DNA from: Akkermansiaceae bacterium UBA1506
Lineage (GTDB): Bacteria > Verrucomicrobiota > Verrucomicrobiia > Verrucomicrobiales > DEV007
Assembly: GCA_002323995.1 (NCBI GenBank)
Contig: DCQY01000101.1
Coordinates: forward strand, 1-64,000
Direction: 5' to 3'
DNA: 64,000 bases
The notes beneath the pieces are model-generated. The model saw nothing but the letters and a program-made list of their open reading frames with translations, searched no databases and had not been told where the DNA came from. Below are positions 17,901 through 26,681 of the stretch, piece after piece (position 1 is the first letter of the stretch; every line of letters begins with the position of its first letter). The position numbers were made by a program, and so were the translations under genes.

Positions 17901-18241
17901 CGAAAGTTCAGGGTTGCTGTGTGCGGTTTGGGATGGGGGAGGAAACGGCATATCATTTTTGGATCGACAAGCGAGATCGCTTTGTCTGCGGGTGGGGACG
18001 TTTTTTAGCGGGCCTGAAGTGCCGTCCCACGGGATTGGCATTTCCGGTTATAAGGCTCGTTCTACTACCAGGTCTTTTCCTAGCGGGTCTAACCTTCCTT
18101 TCCGATGTGGTCTGGTAGTTCTTCGTGTGCTACACAGTCGCATTGAGTCTTTACTATGTTCTTGGTCTACACAAAGGCTTGTGGCGTTAAGCGACTCGAA
18201 AACGAACCGTTTTAGTCTGGTAACGCCTCGAACTTGCGCCT

Positions 18242-18391
18242 TTGATACCCAATTCCCTCGCGGATGTTGATTTGGGAACTCCATATTTAGAGACGCGCAA
18301 TCTAGATCAAGTCGAAGAAGTGTCGAGGACGCTCCTTGTAATGATCGCAGGGGAGGATTCAAGTGAAGTGGACTTAGGGAAGCTTCCGTAA
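18242..18391 (+). CDS. Possible small gene or gene remnant upstream of ppk1
   Basis: A frame open from 18224 reads as plausible protein, with an amphipathic segment LDQVEEVSRTLLVMIAGED and a stop at 18389. It has no ATG at its start; TTG at 18242 would give 49 residues. There is no ribosome binding site. It may be the tail of a decayed gene or a small protein, and I cannot assign a family. Confidence 0.22.
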   Translation: MIPNSLADVDLGTPYLETRNLDQVEEVSRTLLVMIAGEDSSEVDLGKLP

Positions 18392-18499
18392 CAATTCGAG
18401 TAAACAGTGGTTACAAAGGGTCGATCAGAATTGAAGACTAAGAAGTATTTTTAAAGAAGAGTTCGCAAATTGGTTAAGATCTAATAGGATCTACCGCTT

Positions 18500-20542
18500 A
18501 TGAGTTTTGAGTTTCGCAGTAAGGAGACCAGTTGGCTTTCGTTTAATGCTAGAGTCCTCCAAGAGGCTGCTGATCCGACGGTCCCGCTTTTTGAAAGGAT
18601 TAAGTTCCTCGGAATTTACAGCTCTAACCTTGACGAGTTTTTTCGTGTTCGGGTGGCCACACTGAAACGGCTTGCCGCTCTCGGTGATCAATGGAAAAAA
18701 CTTGGAATTCCCGATCCGAAAATCACGCTAAAGAAGGTAACTCGGTTGGTGTCTGCGCAGGGGGAAAGCTTCGATGCTGCTTACCTCCAGGTGAAGGGCG
18801 ACCTCGCAAAAAATGGCATCCGCTTGATCGACGAATCTCAGGTTCCCGTGCGGTTGCGTTCCTACTTAAGAACTTACTTTCGGCGTGAGGTCAGCCCACA
18901 TATTTTCCCAGTTATCCTTAAGGCTGCAGCGAAATTGCCCAGGTTGCGTGACTTGCCCATGTATCTTGCAGTCAGAGCAAGCAGGGCTGATGGCACGGGG
19001 CGGCCCATGCACGCTTTGATTGAAATTCCGGATAAGCTACCACGGTTTATCCTCTTGCCTAAATTCGATGATGTCCAACTGGTCATGTATCTCGACGACA
19101 TTATCAGGTTTGGACTGGACGATATCTTCGCTACTTTTCCCTACGACCATTTCGAGTCTTATGCGATCAAGTTTACCCGCGACTCGGAGTTGGAGTTGGA
19201 TGACGACTTTACGGAAAGTTTCTATGAGAAACTTGAAGACAGTATTAAAGCCCGTGAGGAGGGGCTTCCAGTTCGCGCTAATTTTGACGAGGACTTCCCC
19301 AAGCCGTTTCTTAATCTAGTCCTAAGGAAGTTAAACCTGGCCCGATCAGATTCGCTATACCCGGGAGCGCGATATCATAATCGTCGAGACCTATTGAAAT
19401 TCCCTAAATTCGAAATCGAGGGTTTGTCCTATGCGGCGGCCGAGCCCATCGCGGTGAAACCACTGAAGAAGAGAAAGTCGGGGATGTTCGCGGCGATTCG
19501 GAAGCGGGATATCATGTTACACACTCCTTACCAACCCTTTCGCCATCTAATTACCCTTTTGCAGGAGGCCTCGATGGATCCGCTAGTGCAAAGTATCAGC
19601 GTGACCCAATACCGCGTGGCTGCGAGGTCATGCATTGCTGAAGCACTTCAGTCGGCGGCGCGAAACGGGAAAGAAGTGTTTGTTCTGGTTGAACCCCAGG
19701 CTCGCTTTGATGAAGAGGCGAACATTAAGTGGGCAAGTCAATATCGTGATGCAGGAGTCCACGTTCAACTTGGTATTCAAGGCCTCAAGGTTCACAGCAA
19801 ACTCATGCATATCACTCGTCGTGAGGGCGGCAAAGACCGATTTTACACCGTAATTGGGACGGGCAATTTCAATGAGGATAGCGCCACAACCTTTGCAGAC
19901 CATCTTCTCATGACCTATCATCAGGGCATTGGGGAGGATGTTGGGAAGATCTTTCAATTTTTTAATCGATCCTATCGTCCTCCAGTGTTGAAGCACCTCA
20001 AGTGCGCTCCGTTTGACCTGAGAGAGTTCATTCGCAAAGGAATAAGGCGGGAGATTGTTAATCATCGTGCCGGCAAGCCTTCCGGTATTTCTTTTAAGGT
20101 GAATAATTTTTCTGACATTGAAACCAATGAACTTGTGAAAGAAGCAGCAGAAGCTGGTGTCCCAGTGCGTTTGATCGTTCGCAGTATGTTCTCCCTCGTG
20201 ATCGATGAGGGGAGCCCCGTCCATGCGATTAGTATTGTCGACAAGTATCTGGAACATTCGAGGATCCTGATCTTCGGAAACGAGGGAAATCCTGAGGTTT
20301 ATCTTTCATCTGCCGATTTTTTGCCGCGAAATTTTGATTCCCGAGTTGAGACGATCGTTCCGGTATATGACCGTCGCTTAAAGAGGCAGTTGCAGGAGTA
20401 TTTTGAGATCCAGTGGAAGGACAACACGAAAGCTCGAATTCTCGATCATGACCTGACCAATCATTACCGCGAGGGAAAAGAAGGGGAAGAGCCGAGGCGG
20501 TCTCAATTTGAGATAGAGACATACCTAAGGGGTGAAAACTAG
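18500..20542 (+). CDS. ppk1: Polyphosphate kinase 1
   Basis: Makes long-chain polyphosphate reversibly from ATP. 680 residues, normal length. All four domains are recognisable: N-domain (ETSWLSFNARVLQEA, SSNLDEFFRVRV), head domain, and the two phospholipase D-like catalytic domains. The autophosphorylated His is in LKVHSKLMHI (about residue 432), followed by the TGNFNEDSA motif; a second catalytic region carries VRLIVRSMFSL. It ends 8 bases from the convergent protease gene, with both stop codons inside one hairpin. Confidence 0.96.
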   Translation: MSFEFRSKETSWLSFNARVLQEAADPTVPLFERIKFLGIYSSNLDEFFRVRVATLKRLAALGDQWKKLGIPDPKITLKKVTRLVSAQGESFDAAYLQVKGDLAKNGIRLIDESQVPVRLRSYLRTYFRREVSPHIFPVILKAAAKLPRLRDLPMYLAVRASRADGTGRPMHALIEIPDKLPRFILLPKFDDVQLVMYLDDIIRFGLDDIFATFPYDHFESYAIKFTRDSELELDDDFTESFYEKLEDSIKAREEGLPVRANFDEDFPKPFLNLVLRKLNLARSDSLYPGARYHNRRDLLKFPKFEIEGLSYAAAEPIAVKPLKKRKSGMFAAIRKRDIMLHTPYQPFRHLITLLQEASMDPLVQSISVTQYRVAARSCIAEALQSAARNGKEVFVLVEPQARFDEEANIKWASQYRDAGVHVQLGIQGLKVHSKLMHITRREGGKDRFYTVIGTGNFNEDSATTFADHLLMTYHQGIGEDVGKIFQFFNRSYRPPVLKHLKCAPFDLREFIRKGIRREIVNHRAGKPSGISFKVNNFSDIETNELVKEAAEAGVPVRLIVRSMFSLVIDEGSPVHAISIVDKYLEHSRILIFGNEGNPEVYLSSADFLPRNFDSRVETIVPVYDRRLKRQLQEYFEIQWKDNTKARILDHDLTNHYREGKEGEEPRRSQFEIETYLRGEN

Positions 20543-20558
20543 AAGCAGTCCTAGTTTT
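20535..20558. terminator. Shared hairpin across two convergent stop codons
   Basis: AAAACTAG and CTAGTTTT form a perfect 8-bp stem. Each arm contains the stop codon (TAG) of one of the two convergent genes, and the 8-base intergenic space is the loop. Each strand then reads CTAGTTTT into the neighbour, so it can act as a weak bidirectional terminator. The stem is AT-rich. Confidence 0.55.
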
Positions 20559-21561
20559 GATTTCCAGTACCCCACTGATCTTCCAATGCGTCCGTGACTA
20601 GTTCGACGATGCGCTCAGTTTTGGCTCCGTTTGGCAGCACCTTCAGCTTAAATGAGGACCCTGGGGGCTTTGAGCGGATAAGATTGAAAAACTCGTGACG
20701 TCTGCGGATCGATTTACCGTCAACGGCTACGATGATATCTAACGCCTTTAGGCCAGCTTGGTCGATGGGTCGGCCTTTAAAAACCGGGTTGAGAATTAAG
20801 CCTTCAGTTCCCTCGGGTAACTCCCTTAGCAGCGAGTGATCAACTGTCCAGACTTCCCAAAGATAAGCTCCGATTCCAGGAGTTTTCGTGGTTTTCCGAT
20901 TATGCAGTAGCGCTTTAATTGCGTTAGGGGGAGAGACCATGCTGATTCCGGAGGAGGGAGCGCCTTTATCGCCGATTAGTCTTCCGTGCTGAAGTCCCAC
21001 AATGGCGCCCGCCTGATTTACCCAGATGCCGCCCGAGGTAAGCGCTGGGTTGATACCGGCTGCAAAGAAGTGAGCAATGGAACCCTTTGAAGAGGTGAAA
21101 TCGGTGTAGCTGATTCGGGAATCGGCTACTGAACCTGAAAGCAGTAGTGTCCGCCGGTGCAGGGCTGGGCCAAGGTTATAGATTGGAGTCGTATCTGCAG
21201 GGATTGTCTTTGCTAGTGGTAGTGAGCCAAAGCTCGCCACGCCTGGTGTGACTTCAATGAGAGCCAGGTCATGCCCGAGGTCGTAGGCGATAAGCGATCC
21301 TGAGAATATTTGTTCGTCCTCGGTGATAACCTTGCAGGAATCTTGCGGGTCGTGGAAGAGGTGAGCGGCAGTAATAACGTAGGTTTTACCGTTGGAGGCC
21401 CGCAGAAACGCCCCGCCGCCCCGTAGTTGTCCCTTGATGTGTATTTCTACCGTTGCCTTCCGAAGTTTTTTAATGGTTGCCTCCGACAATTCCGCGGACT
21501 TAAGCGTCGGAGTAGCATTCAAGGCAAGGCAAGCCATAATGTAGAAGAAGGTGCGTATCAT
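20551..21561 (-). CDS. Exported trypsin-like protease with C-terminal PDZ domain
   Basis: 336 residues. A signal peptide (about 1-23) precedes a chymotrypsin-fold domain with His in ITAAHLFHD and Asp in DLGHDLALIEV. The serine region reads LTSGGIWVN in place of the usual GNSGGPL, so the nucleophile Ser is kept but the flanking residues are changed. A PDZ domain covers about 250-325 (LNPVFKGRPIDQAGLKALDIIVAVDGKSI). Degenerate flanks may mean altered activity or a binding role. Its ATG overlaps the stop of the upstream DUF455/ATP-grasp gene by four bases, so the two are translationally coupled. Confidence 0.85.
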   Translation of the reverse strand: MIRTFFYIMACLALNATPTLKSAELSEATIKKLRKATVEIHIKGQLRGGGAFLRASNGKTYVITAAHLFHDPQDSCKVITEDEQIFSGSLIAYDLGHDLALIEVTPGVASFGSLPLAKTIPADTTPIYNLGPALHRRTLLLSGSVADSRISYTDFTSSKGSIAHFFAAGINPALTSGGIWVNQAGAIVGLQHGRLIGDKGAPSSGISMVSPPNAIKALLHNRKTTKTPGIGAYLWEVWTVDHSLLRELPEGTEGLILNPVFKGRPIDQAGLKALDIIVAVDGKSIRRRHEFFNLIRSKPPGSSFKLKVLPNGAKTERIVELVTDALEDQWGTGNQN

Positions 21562-23675
21562 TTTGTTGGAATATCGAAAGATTCAAGACTGCGCTTTTGT
21601 TTCGCAACCCGGATTCGTGCCGCGAAATGCGAGTGAGGCGTGATTTCGTTTAAAACGAGCGAACCAGAGGCGAGGCGACCGTCAAGGAGTTGGACGCTTT
21701 CATCCCGCTGCGGAAGTTTAGCAGCTTTAACAATTTCCAAGCAGACCCCATGACCCGGCGCTACTTGCCGACGAATGTCAAGTGCAACGCGACCCATTGT
21801 GAAGCGGGGATTGACCTCACAGGCTGTCCTGTGTTGCAGTGAACCGGAACTGTCGCGGTAGAGATAGGCGTCCACACCAAGAGGTCCTTCAAAATTTCTT
21901 TCTTCTGCCCAGTCGCGAAGCGATTTAGTAAAGCGGGCGTTATTAGCGTACTGAGGAAGTACTTTTTCCATCAGAAATTGGGCGATATCTGCGTTCATAC
22001 CGCTGCAGAATTTGGGGAAAGAAAGACTGCCGAGATACTGACCTGACGGAGAAATAATTTGTTCAATCAGTCCAAGTTGCCTAATCTCTTTTCCTTCGAT
22101 CAGGTATTGTATGGAAAAGTCTAAGATCCTGTCGTGAGCGGGCTCTATGATAAGTCCGCCCTCAGAAATAATTTTTTCGCTCATGCCTTTGCCTCGATAC
22201 TGAAGGACTTCCTCGATGGTCAGTCGTTTCATTCCTCCTCCGGCCGTAGAAAAGGGGCGTTTCAGAACGAATTCAGTCCAGCCTTGCTTGGCTAGGGATA
22301 GAGCGGCTTCAACCAAATCATCTCCAGAGGTAGTGGAACGTCCGGGGCCCATCCATCGTTGGAGCGCTTGTATCTGGAGAGCTTTTGAGAATAGACCCCG
22401 ATTTGCTGGCTTCCATTTTGGAATCGGCTTGTTTACCTGTGACAGGCCTGCGAAAAGATCAGGGATATCGGGACTTCTTGACCATGGCCGAACTTGGTTG
22501 ATTTTTCTATTCGTCAGGAGGCTGTCACTTCGGAGATATCCGTCGCTGGCTAAAAGGTCAATTTCCGGGAGCTCAAATCCAACTTCGGCAAGCCGAAGGC
22601 GGTGTTGTGAACTGGGCGGTTTTCGCATTAGTACGACATCATCACGTCTGGCAAGGAATGCGGGAAGGATCTCTAGATCTAAAATTACAGATTGGATACG
22701 CTTGTTCGGATGGTAGGCAGCCGGATGACACGCGATGCGATTCTCCGCCTCTGGATTGAAGCAGTAAATATTCGGCGTCCTTCCTCTCGATCGCTCGAAT
22801 AGAGAAAGTTGCTGGATGTAATCAGTGTCAAAACCGGCTTCGCGTCGACCCGCGACGTTAAACGGCGCCCGGTTGCCCTTGGCCCGTGTGGGGGATAAGG
22901 GGAAGGTGAGCTGTCTCTTCAGGGCCTCCCAATCTGAGTGCTCTTCGTTTTTCCACTGACGAAACCAATGCAAGCCATATCCCACGTGTGAAATCTCATC
23001 GTGATAGATACGATTCAGTATAGAAGCGCTCGCTTTGTCTCCGGCCTCGTGGAGGACGTTGGCGTAGTGCCGGGCATAGTCGAGGTTCGCTTGTTCGAAT
23101 GTTAGGCTAAGACGTGAGACGTAATCAAGAGGAGTCTCCATGCTTGAAACGACATCCCAAAAAAAACGATTGAGTGGGTATTGGCCGAAACTTATACCGC
23201 ATTGTTGCATGCGGTTGACATACCAGCGGGTATGAAGTTGTTCCTCTCTCAGTGTGCGAGCGAGCCCTTCCCTGAAAGCCCTCGGGGCATTGGGGAATTT
23301 CAATATTGCGAGGGCCATTAGTTCTGCGGCGAGCAGTTCGTGATTAGCGAAAAAGTGGAGGAGCACTCCACGACTTTCTTCCTCTACCATCGCCGGTGTT
23401 CTCGGAAAAGTCGGGCGAGTTTCAGATTCGGAGGCAAAGCCAAGATTTTCGGGACGTCCAGGGATGACCCCGCGGTAGAGTTCTGGAGCGTTTGGCTTAT
23501 CGTAGACAAGGGATTCCGGTCGGGAGAGGCGAAGTTTCTCTTCCAGCGTATTGCCGAATAGAACGCGTGATGCGAGACGGGTGATTGATTCGCTTCCATT
23601 AGGTGGGCGAATGCCAATCGACGCTTCGTCAAAGCTGGGTCTTGACCGTTTCATGGGATCGCGCGAACCTTGCAT
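21558..23675 (-). CDS. Fusion of DUF455 ferritin-like domain and ATP-grasp ligase
   Basis: 705 residues with two enzyme halves. Residues about 100-240 form a DUF455-type ferritin-like four-helix bundle with a complete di-iron pattern: Glu near 113-118, E145xxH148, Glu194 and E227xxH230. Residues about 430-680 are an ATP-grasp fold: Lys472 in VLKRPFSTAGGGM, the hinge region near IIEPAHDRILDFS, GPLGVDAYLYRD, and metal ligands in EVNPR (about 620-624). There is no signal peptide. ATP-grasp enzymes usually join a carboxylate to an amine or thiol; ferritin-like oxidases activate oxygen. This suggests a two-step modification of a peptide or metabolite, which is inference. The gene overlaps the downstream PDZ protease by four bases. 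Confidence 0.85.
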   Translation of the reverse strand: MQGSRDPMKRSRPSFDEASIGIRPPNGSESITRLASRVLFGNTLEEKLRLSRPESLVYDKPNAPELYRGVIPGRPENLGFASESETRPTFPRTPAMVEEESRGVLLHFFANHELLAAELMALAILKFPNAPRAFREGLARTLREEQLHTRWYVNRMQQCGISFGQYPLNRFFWDVVSSMETPLDYVSRLSLTFEQANLDYARHYANVLHEAGDKASASILNRIYHDEISHVGYGLHWFRQWKNEEHSDWEALKRQLTFPLSPTRAKGNRAPFNVAGRREAGFDTDYIQQLSLFERSRGRTPNIYCFNPEAENRIACHPAAYHPNKRIQSVILDLEILPAFLARRDDVVLMRKPPSSQHRLRLAEVGFELPEIDLLASDGYLRSDSLLTNRKINQVRPWSRSPDIPDLFAGLSQVNKPIPKWKPANRGLFSKALQIQALQRWMGPGRSTTSGDDLVEAALSLAKQGWTEFVLKRPFSTAGGGMKRLTIEEVLQYRGKGMSEKIISEGGLIIEPAHDRILDFSIQYLIEGKEIRQLGLIEQIISPSGQYLGSLSFPKFCSGMNADIAQFLMEKVLPQYANNARFTKSLRDWAEERNFEGPLGVDAYLYRDSSGSLQHRTACEVNPRFTMGRVALDIRRQVAPGHGVCLEIVKAAKLPQRDESVQLLDGRLASGSLVLNEITPHSHFAARIRVAKQKRSLESFDIPTK

Positions 23676-23736
23676 TCTTTAGGTGCAGAGATTATCAAGG
23701 AAATCCAGATAAATTTGCAAGTGTTCACTATGATCC

Positions 23737-25494
23737 ATGATTAGGAGGCTGACAACTAACCTCATTGTTAAATCGTGCCGAAGTGTTTTTGACTCTTTGG
23801 TTTTGAGGACCAAAAAGCTCAATCAACGAGTCGATCGTCGAGGGTTAGCACTCAAGATATTTATGTGCATTCTCGCCGTTGGTCTTGGGGCGTTATTTAA
23901 CAGGAGTCTTGTCGATTATCTCGAAGCGACACGAGTTGCGCCCACGACGTTAGAAGCAGTTAGCAGCGCTCAAGAGTATGCGCCATCGGCGGCCTCTCTT
24001 ATCTGGCAGGCTCTTGGAGTCTTTCTCGCGTTAGTTGCTTTCCTTTCGAGTCTTTGGATCAACAGCCGCATGGGTGAAGAGCGGCGAAGTGGATTCATCG
24101 TCATGGCTCTTTGGGTCGCGGCGATAGCGGGGCTCTTAGCCTGGTTGCCGGTCGACATCCTAGCCACAAAACAGGCGATAGCCGGAAAGGCTTTGGCGGG
24201 TGAGACACCATCAATTCCCGCCTACATTGGGAAGCTTTTTTTTGTTGCGGTTGTTATTCTGAGTATACCCGCTGCTGCGATGGTTTATTTTCGATTAAGT
24301 CTGATGGATCGCTACGTCGTCCACAGTTTTCTCTCGCCCTTCTTTTTCTCTCTTCTCTCTTTTATTTCAATCTGGGTCATCGCCGATTTGACCGATAATG
24401 CGCCCGCCTTCGCAGGGCTTCCCGCGCGCGACATGCTGACGTTTTATGTGGTCCAAGTGCCGTTTGTGATTCTATTCGTGATGCCGATTGCTATTTTGCT
24501 TTCAGCGCTGTTCTCGCTGAGCAAAATGTCGAAGACAAACGAGTTTATTAGTATGGTTGGCTCGGGTCGTAGTGTGGTGAGAATTCTTGCACCAATTTTT
24601 ATCATTGGCGCTTACAGTTCGCTTATTAGCCTCGCATTCAAATATGAATGGGCACCGTCCTCTGTCGGGTATAAAGAGGCATTGATTGAGACTGCAAATC
24701 AAGAGCGTTATGCTTTAAAGAATGACACCGAAATCATTCAAGACGTTTGGGCTAAGCGAGGGTGGATGCATGTGAACGAAGTCGGCCGGCGTACCTGGTT
24801 TGTCGGCAAGGTACCCTATAAGTTGAGCGACGAAATGGCTGACGTGGTTGTCTGGCAACTTCGGGATGATGAGAAGTTGGAAAAAATCTGGAAGGCGATG
24901 CGAGCGAAGTGGGTGTGGGATGCAATACCTCCGAAATGGATACTAACCGATGCTCAAGAGTGGAGCTACGACGAGGAACAGGTCCCCAAGTGGAAGAGTC
25001 ACGAAACGCTTGAAATAGAGAGCTGGTCAGAAACACCGTGGAAAGTGCTGAGTTCCTCGCAGAATCCTGAATTTCTCGGGTTGCCGGGTCTCAGCATGTA
25101 CTTAAATGCTCATGCGGAATCAGAGGAGGAATCTCTAGCCTCCTTCAAGACGAACTGGTGGTACATCTTTTCGGAGCCTTTAAGTTGCATGGCGTTGGTA
25201 TTAGTTGCCGCTCCCCTTGGAATTGTTTATTCGAGAAACAATGTCACGAGCGGCGTTGCTGCTGCCATCGCCGTGTTTGCCATGATGTATGTTTTGCGCG
25301 GCTCGTTCATCGCCTTGGGGCATAGAGGAGTGCTGCCTCCCTTTCTTGCAGCGTGGGGCACAAACTTTCTGGTCGCTGCTTTGGGTCTGTTTCTTCTCTG
25401 GTTCCGGGCCCGTAATCGTGACATTCCCAAGGTTAAAGAAGTGTTTAACGGCTTAATCGTAGGATTTGGGGGTATGCGCTCTTCTGGAGGCTAG
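23737..25494 (+). CDS. LptF/LptG-family permease with long N-terminal extension
   Basis: From about residue 190 the protein matches the YjgP/YjgQ permease family of the lipopolysaccharide export ABC complex: MDRYVVHSFLSPFFF, VVQVPFVILFVMPIAILLSALFSLSKMSKTNEF, a periplasmic beta-rich domain, and a C-terminal set of three helices. Before it lie about 190 extra residues with several hydrophobic helices (near 40-55, 90-105, 120-140, 160-185), not present in E. coli LptF or LptG. The partner permease and the LptB ATPase are not in the window. Divergent from the DUF455 gene across about 60 bases. Confidence 0.85.
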   Translation: MIRRLTTNLIVKSCRSVFDSLVLRTKKLNQRVDRRGLALKIFMCILAVGLGALFNRSLVDYLEATRVAPTTLEAVSSAQEYAPSAASLIWQALGVFLALVAFLSSLWINSRMGEERRSGFIVMALWVAAIAGLLAWLPVDILATKQAIAGKALAGETPSIPAYIGKLFFVAVVILSIPAAAMVYFRLSLMDRYVVHSFLSPFFFSLLSFISIWVIADLTDNAPAFAGLPARDMLTFYVVQVPFVILFVMPIAILLSALFSLSKMSKTNEFISMVGSGRSVVRILAPIFIIGAYSSLISLAFKYEWAPSSVGYKEALIETANQERYALKNDTEIIQDVWAKRGWMHVNEVGRRTWFVGKVPYKLSDEMADVVVWQLRDDEKLEKIWKAMRAKWVWDAIPPKWILTDAQEWSYDEEQVPKWKSHETLEIESWSETPWKVLSSSQNPEFLGLPGLSMYLNAHAESEEESLASFKTNWWYIFSEPLSCMALVLVAAPLGIVYSRNNVTSGVAAAIAVFAMMYVLRGSFIALGHRGVLPPFLAAWGTNFLVAALGLFLLWFRARNRDIPKVKEVFNGLIVGFGGMRSSGG

Positions 25495-25574
25495 TCCTCA
25501 GTTCTGCTAAATGCCGCTTGCGGCAACTCCGATATTGAATTATCGCCCAACGTTGCGCGTAAGAAATACATAAT

Positions 25575-26282
25575 ATGGCGATTATTCAGGATTGGAAAAT
25601 TCGGTCAACAACTGCTCAGTGTGGATTAACTGAGGAAGCATTTGAAGATGGTGAAGACTTTTACACATGTATCTTCGATGATCCTGAGTCCGACGGTTTC
25701 ATTCGAAAAGATTACTCGGTAGATTCTTGGTGTCAGGTTAGGGGTGAAGGTCCTCAGCCGTTTTCGTTCTGGAGATCAACCTTTAAGGTGCCTGAACCGG
25801 AGGTTGACCAGAAGCGAATCGAAGATACCTCAGCCGAGGGAATGCTCCGGCGTTTCATTGAAGAGGACGATTCTCGCACTGAAAACGCACGTTATATCCT
25901 TGCTTTAATGCTAGAGCGGAAAAAGTCACTGCTTCCGACTGATTCTAAGGTGTTGGAAGACCGGAGGTTGCTCTTTTATGAACACGCTGAAAATGGTGAT
26001 GTGTTTATTGTAGCGGATCCCGGCCTGAAGCTTGACGAGATCGAAGAGGTTCAGAGAGAGGTAGCTGAGCTCTTGGCCCAAGAAGAAGCGCAGGCGAAGG
26101 GGGAAATCGTTCCGAATGAGAGCGAGGGGGAGGATGAGACCATTGGAGACGAAGATGCGGCCACTGACGAACCTGACAACGTTTTAAAGAATGCTTTGGG
26201 AGAATTCACTGAGCCAGTTCCCAAGAGCAACGAAGCCCCACCCAAGCAGGACGGTAACCAGACCGCCACCACCGAAGATTAG
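25575..26282 (+). CDS. Conserved-looking cytoplasmic protein with acidic tail, function unknown
   Basis: I cannot name a function. The first ~165 residues look folded: WKIRSTTAQCG, an acidic EDGEDFYTCIFDD, KDYSVDSWCQV and a helical RRFIEEDDSRTENARYILALMLERKKSLL. Several Trp and Cys are spaced as in a small conserved domain. Residues after about 175 are Glu/Asp/Pro-rich and probably unstructured. The last ~33 codons overlap the end of a convergent membrane-protein gene. No signal peptide and no Shine-Dalgarno sequence. Confidence 0.8.
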   Translation: MAIIQDWKIRSTTAQCGLTEEAFEDGEDFYTCIFDDPESDGFIRKDYSVDSWCQVRGEGPQPFSFWRSTFKVPEPEVDQKRIEDTSAEGMLRRFIEEDDSRTENARYILALMLERKKSLLPTDSKVLEDRRLLFYEHAENGDVFIVADPGLKLDEIEEVQREVAELLAQEEAQAKGEIVPNESEGEDETIGDEDAATDEPDNVLKNALGEFTEPVPKSNEAPPKQDGNQTATTED

Positions 26283-26453
26283 CCGATTACCGAGCCCGGT
26301 CATGAAATCTCGTGCTCTGTGTGATTGGATTTTGCTGTAAACGCCGGGAAACATTTCTCCCATCAGCCATATGAGCAACTTGGTTATCCCAAGGGCAATC
26401 AATATCCAACCGCCGAAGATGATTATCTGTAAGCCAAGTGTCGGCTCCATCAT
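26184..26453 (-). CDS. Small two-helix membrane protein
   Basis: 89 residues with two clear transmembrane helices: about 8-30 (IIIFGGWILIALGITKLLIWL) split from about 58-78 by a basic loop with RARDFMTGLGNR. Function unknown. Its 3' end overlaps the convergent acidic-tail gene by 99 bases, so the second helix is antisense to that gene's disordered tail. The hydrophobic pattern over two helices is unlikely by chance. Confidence 0.65.
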   Translation of the reverse strand: MMEPTLGLQIIIFGGWILIALGITKLLIWLMGEMFPGVYSKIQSHRARDFMTGLGNRLIFGGGGLVTVLLGWGFVALGNWLSEFSQSIL

Positions 26454-26681
26454 GGTTGTAGCCTTCGTGCGGCTATCAGTTTAATCAAGTGGTTAAGTTT
26501 TGGATGTTAGTCGTGTAGGGTTCTCCACCCGACGTTATATTTTCAAGCAGCAGAAAATAACCGTCAAAGACAAAGAATCGAGAATACATCTTTTTCTTCA
26601 GCGTTGGTAGTGGCTGCTATCGAAGAAAAACGACTTCCCATTTCCGTTTGCGGTTTTAGATACGAAGAAAGCAGAGTAATT

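Larger units (their letters stand above)
17835..18499. other. Gene-poor stretch before ppk1
   Basis: After the terminator of the preceding operon no confident gene is seen for about 600 bases. Several frames are open by chance. The only protein-like segment is the short frame at 18224-18391, listed separately. The last 100 bases before ppk1 are AT-rich and probably hold its promoter; no clear Pho-box repeat was found. Confidence 0.5.
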
